From Flammeovirgaceae bacterium UBA976 (GTDB taxonomy: Bacteria; Bacteroidota; Bacteroidia; Cytophagales; Cyclobacteriaceae), in the NCBI GenBank assembly GCA_002292365.1, contig DBBU01000042.1, positions 1-8,863 on the forward strand: a DNA stretch of 8,863 nt. The letters are read 5' to 3'. Below are positions 7,515 to 8,863 of this stretch, one piece after another (the stretch's first letter is position 1; each line of letters starts with the position of its first letter). A program made the translations under genes and the position numbers. The notes beneath the pieces were generated by a model. The model saw only the letters and a list, made by a program, of their open reading frames with translations, was not told the origin of the DNA and ran no database searches.

Positions 7515-7535
7515 CGCTTAAAACAAGTTTAAGCG
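7515..7535 (+). repeat. Hairpin in the 5' leader of pre-tRNA-Pro
   Basis: CGCTTAAA (7515-7522) and TTTAAGCG (7528-7535) are perfect reverse complements around the loop ACAAG. The hairpin begins where transcription from the 7503-7510 element should start and ends nine bases before the mature tRNA. It could protect the 5' end, guide RNase P processing, or be a DNA operator. Confidence 0.5.
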
Positions 7536-7544
7536 TGCGATATT

Positions 7545-7618
7545 CGGGGTGTAGCACAGTCCGGTAGTGTACCTGGTTTGGGACCAGGGGGTCGTAGGTT
7601 CGAATCCTGCCACCCCGA
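7545..7618 (+). tRNA. tRNA-Pro (anticodon TGG)
   Basis: The acceptor CGGGGTG (7545-7551) pairs perfectly with CACCCCG (7611-7617), and the discriminator is A7618. The C at position 1 is typical of bacterial proline tRNAs. The anticodon stem CCTGG/CCAGG encloses loop TTTGGGA with TGG at 7579-7581, a G37 as expected for proline. The T arm GTAGG-TTCGAAT-CCTGC (7594-7610) has one G-U pair. The total is 74 nt and CCA is not encoded. Its 3' half is the likely integration target of the element that begins downstream. Confidence 0.97.
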
Positions 7619-7679
7619 CTAAAAGGTTTAATAAACCATTGATAATGAGGAACTTACGAGTTCCTCATTTCTTTTAGTC
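7617..7679. repeat. 9-bp inverted repeat spanning the tRNA-Pro 3' end
   Basis: GACTAAAAG (7617-7625), whose first two bases are the last two of the tRNA, is the exact reverse complement of CTTTTAGTC (7671-7679). Between them are a smaller inverted repeat GGTTT-AAT-AAACC (7625-7637) and the terminator hairpin at 7644-7669, giving nested symmetry. Together with TTAGTCCCCA at 7674-7683 it suggests integrase-binding sites around the attachment point. Confidence 0.55.
7644..7675 (+). terminator. Rho-independent terminator after tRNA-Pro
   Basis: A perfect 11-bp stem, AATGAGGAACT / AGTTCCTCATT, has the loop TACG (7655-7658) and is followed by TCTTTT. It lies 25 nt past the tRNA and should end its transcript. 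If the attachment core is in the tRNA, this terminator belongs to the integrated element, not to the original tRNA locus. Confidence 0.8.
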
Positions 7680-7695
7680 CCCATATTAGTCCCCA
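7674..7695. repeat. Two TTAGTCCCCA direct repeats before the integrase
   Basis: TTAGTCCCCA occurs at 7674-7683 and again at 7686-7695, a 12-bp period, close to one helical turn. The second copy falls 16-25 nt upstream of the likely integrase -7 element (7712), that is over its -33 region. Short direct repeats next to an integrase gene fit arm-type recombinase sites or an autoregulatory operator. Confidence 0.6.
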
Positions 7696-7711
7696 ATTTC
7701 ATTTTTTTATT

Positions 7712-7719
7712 TAATTTTG
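7712..7719 (+). promoter_or_regulatory. Putative -7 element of the integrase gene
   Basis: TAATTTTG matches TAnnTTTG and ends only five bases before the ATG at 7725. If used, transcription would begin at or next to the start codon, giving a leaderless or nearly leaderless mRNA. Confidence 0.45.
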
Positions 7720-7724
7720 AGTCA

Positions 7725-8021
7725 ATGAAAACTTCATTGAAACTCAATAAAAGACAATCTAATTCAGATGGATTACACCCTCTTTATGTTAGAATTAGAG
7801 GGAAGAGTTCAAAGGGAAAGGATAGTGAAGTTTCCATCTATTCAGGAATAGATTTATCTCCTAAACAATTTAGTGGTGGAGGTATATCCAACAAAACCCC
7901 TAACTATACAGACAAGAATAGAAGGTTGAACTCCATTTTAGATGATGTAGAAAGGATTATTTCTCAGACTATTGAAGATGGATTAGAACCTAACCCCCAA
8001 TATGTCAAAAAACAATTTTAA
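7725..8021 (+). CDS. Truncated integrase N-terminal fragment (arm-binding domain)
   Basis: This is the part of the broken integrase that can actually be translated: 98 residues from ATG 7725 to TAA 8019-8021. It would hold only the N-terminal arm-DNA-binding domain and part of the linker to the core-binding domain (SILDDVERIISQTIEDGLEP), and no catalytic residues. If stable, it could still bind the arm-type sites and the promoter without recombining, which is speculative. Confidence 0.6.
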   Translation: MKTSLKLNKRQSNSDGLHPLYVRIRGKSSKGKDSEVSIYSGIDLSPKQFSGGGISNKTPNYTDKNRRLNSILDDVERIISQTIEDGLEPNPQYVKKQF

Positions 8022-8863
8022 GATTTACAAAGACAGAAACAAGAGATAACACCTGATTACACAAGTTTTTGGAAAGGGTTTGAGGAATACTTTGAAACAA
8101 AAAAACATCGTTCAGGAGGTTATGTTAAAACAATCATCACTCTAAGGAATAGATTAGAGGATTTTCAAAATCACAGAGGGACTGAAATCACCTATGATTA
8201 TGTAGTTAATAAAACTATTCTGTTCCAAAACGAATTTCAAAATTATCTATGGAGTCTTGAACCACCCAGAACCAATGGTTACATTAATAAAACATTTGAA
8301 AATCTAAGAGGATTTCTTCATTTCTCAAAGGAGTTGGGTTACATAGAAAAGAAACCTAAGTTTCAAAAATTAGATACAATTGATAGAGAGGAAAAAATCT
8401 ACCTGTATAAGGATGAGGTATTCAAATTATACAACTCTACAAAATGGGATTTTAAGAAGGGGAAATCCTTCAGTAAGGAAAATATATACATCATAGAAGA
8501 AACTCTCTTAGGAACGAGAAAAAACGAATTTGGAGGGGTTCTAAGGGTTACTAATTGGGAATTAATAAAGGATGTTTTTCTTTTTATGTGTTCTATTGGA
8601 TGTAGACACTCAGATATACCATTTTTTAGGGTAAAAGATTTTCAATTTGAAAAGGATAAGGAGTTCTTTACTTGGACTCAACAAAAAACAGATAGTCCTG
8701 TGAGTGTTCCTGTAAATTTTATTAGTGGAAATATCTTCAAAAAGTATAGTGGAGGTAAAAAATTAGACCAAACTCTCTTTCCTAAATTATCAAATCAGAA
8801 ATTCAATAAAGGGTTAAAATTATTACTTGAGGATTTAGGATTTGTATACCGTCAGCAAAAAGT
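7725..8863 (+). pseudogene. Tyrosine recombinase/integrase, in-frame stop, 3'-partial
   Basis: This is a Bacteroidota-type phage integrase that would move the adjacent element by recombination at tRNA-Pro. The N-terminus has the arm-type DNA-binding fold sequence (LKLNKRQSNSDGLHPLYVRI, then VSIYSGIDLSPKQF). A TAA at 8019-8021 follows QYVKKQF, but the same frame continues without another stop to the window edge. It gives the SAM-like core-binding domain (FWKGFEEYFETKKHRSGGYV) and the start of the catalytic domain: FMCSIGCRHSDIPFFRVKDF with the catalytic Arg at codon 8604-8606, and TWTQQKTDSPVSVPVN with the catalytic Lys at 8685-8687. The HxxR and Tyr motifs would lie beyond 8863. Because one base change to AAA, GAA or CAA would restore the frame, it is a fresh lesion or a sequence error. 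The first in-frame ATG after the stop is at 8586, too late to make a useful protein. Confidence 0.85.

Larger units (their letters stand above)
7594..8863. mobile_element. End of an element integrated at tRNA-Pro (partial)
   Basis: A tyrosine-recombinase gene starts about 105 nt beyond the 3' end of an intact tRNA gene and reads away from it, the classic layout of a tRNA-targeted genomic island, prophage or conjugative element. The spacer holds short repeats of the kind integrases bind. The attachment core should lie in the T-arm/acceptor region of the tRNA (about 7594-7625), but the matching copy at the far end is outside the window. The integrase itself is disrupted, so the element may be fixed. 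What it carries cannot be seen. Confidence 0.5.

Noticed and set aside
8019..8021. Programmed readthrough or recoding of the integrase stop
   Set aside because: TAA is the least readily recoded stop, and no hairpin or known stimulatory sequence is evident after it; a nonsense mutation or sequencing error is simpler.

Overview
The window is AT-rich and looks like the chromosome of a Bacteroidota bacterium, probably a Cytophagales-like relative. The evidence is a long six-repeat ribosomal protein S1 with a charged N-terminal extension and a lysine-rich tail, an outer-membrane barrel protein of the Bacteroidota DUF6089 type, genes without clear Shine-Dalgarno sequences, and four perfect matches to the Bacteroidota -7 promoter element TAnnTTTG placed sensibly before genes. 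The lineage is an inference; no 16S or other marker is present.

Layout. (1) 2-1972: rpsA, entering from the left with its start outside the window. (2) 2046-2150: tRNA-Cys(GCA) with a strong intrinsic terminator. (3) 2151-3475: a poorly coding stretch holding a perfect 15-bp inverted repeat and, on the minus strand, a badly decayed gene for a small exported protein (2500-3282; two compensating frameshifts and two stops). (4) 3503-4366: an exported DUF6089-like outer-membrane barrel protein. (5) 4470-7273: a two-gene operon of a penicillin-acylase-family Ntn hydrolase and a small four-helix membrane protein, ending in a modest terminator. (6) 7503-7675: tRNA-Pro(TGG) with its own promoter, a hairpin in its 5' leader and a terminator. 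(7) 7725-8863: a Bacteroidota-type tyrosine recombinase (integrase) gene, broken by one in-frame TAA and running off the right edge.

Functionally, the left part is housekeeping (translation), and the middle is an envelope section: an outer-membrane barrel, a periplasmic or membrane-anchored amidase and an inner-membrane protein. The right end is the probable boundary of an element integrated at tRNA-Pro. The integrase lies just downstream of the tRNA in the same direction. The spacer between them holds nested inverted repeats and two TTAGTCCCCA direct repeats that overlap the likely integrase promoter. The other end of the element, its cargo and the rest of the integrase lie outside the window. 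The most unusual material is this tRNA-Pro/integrase junction and the decayed region after tRNA-Cys; I do not see a complete new system inside these 8.9 kb.
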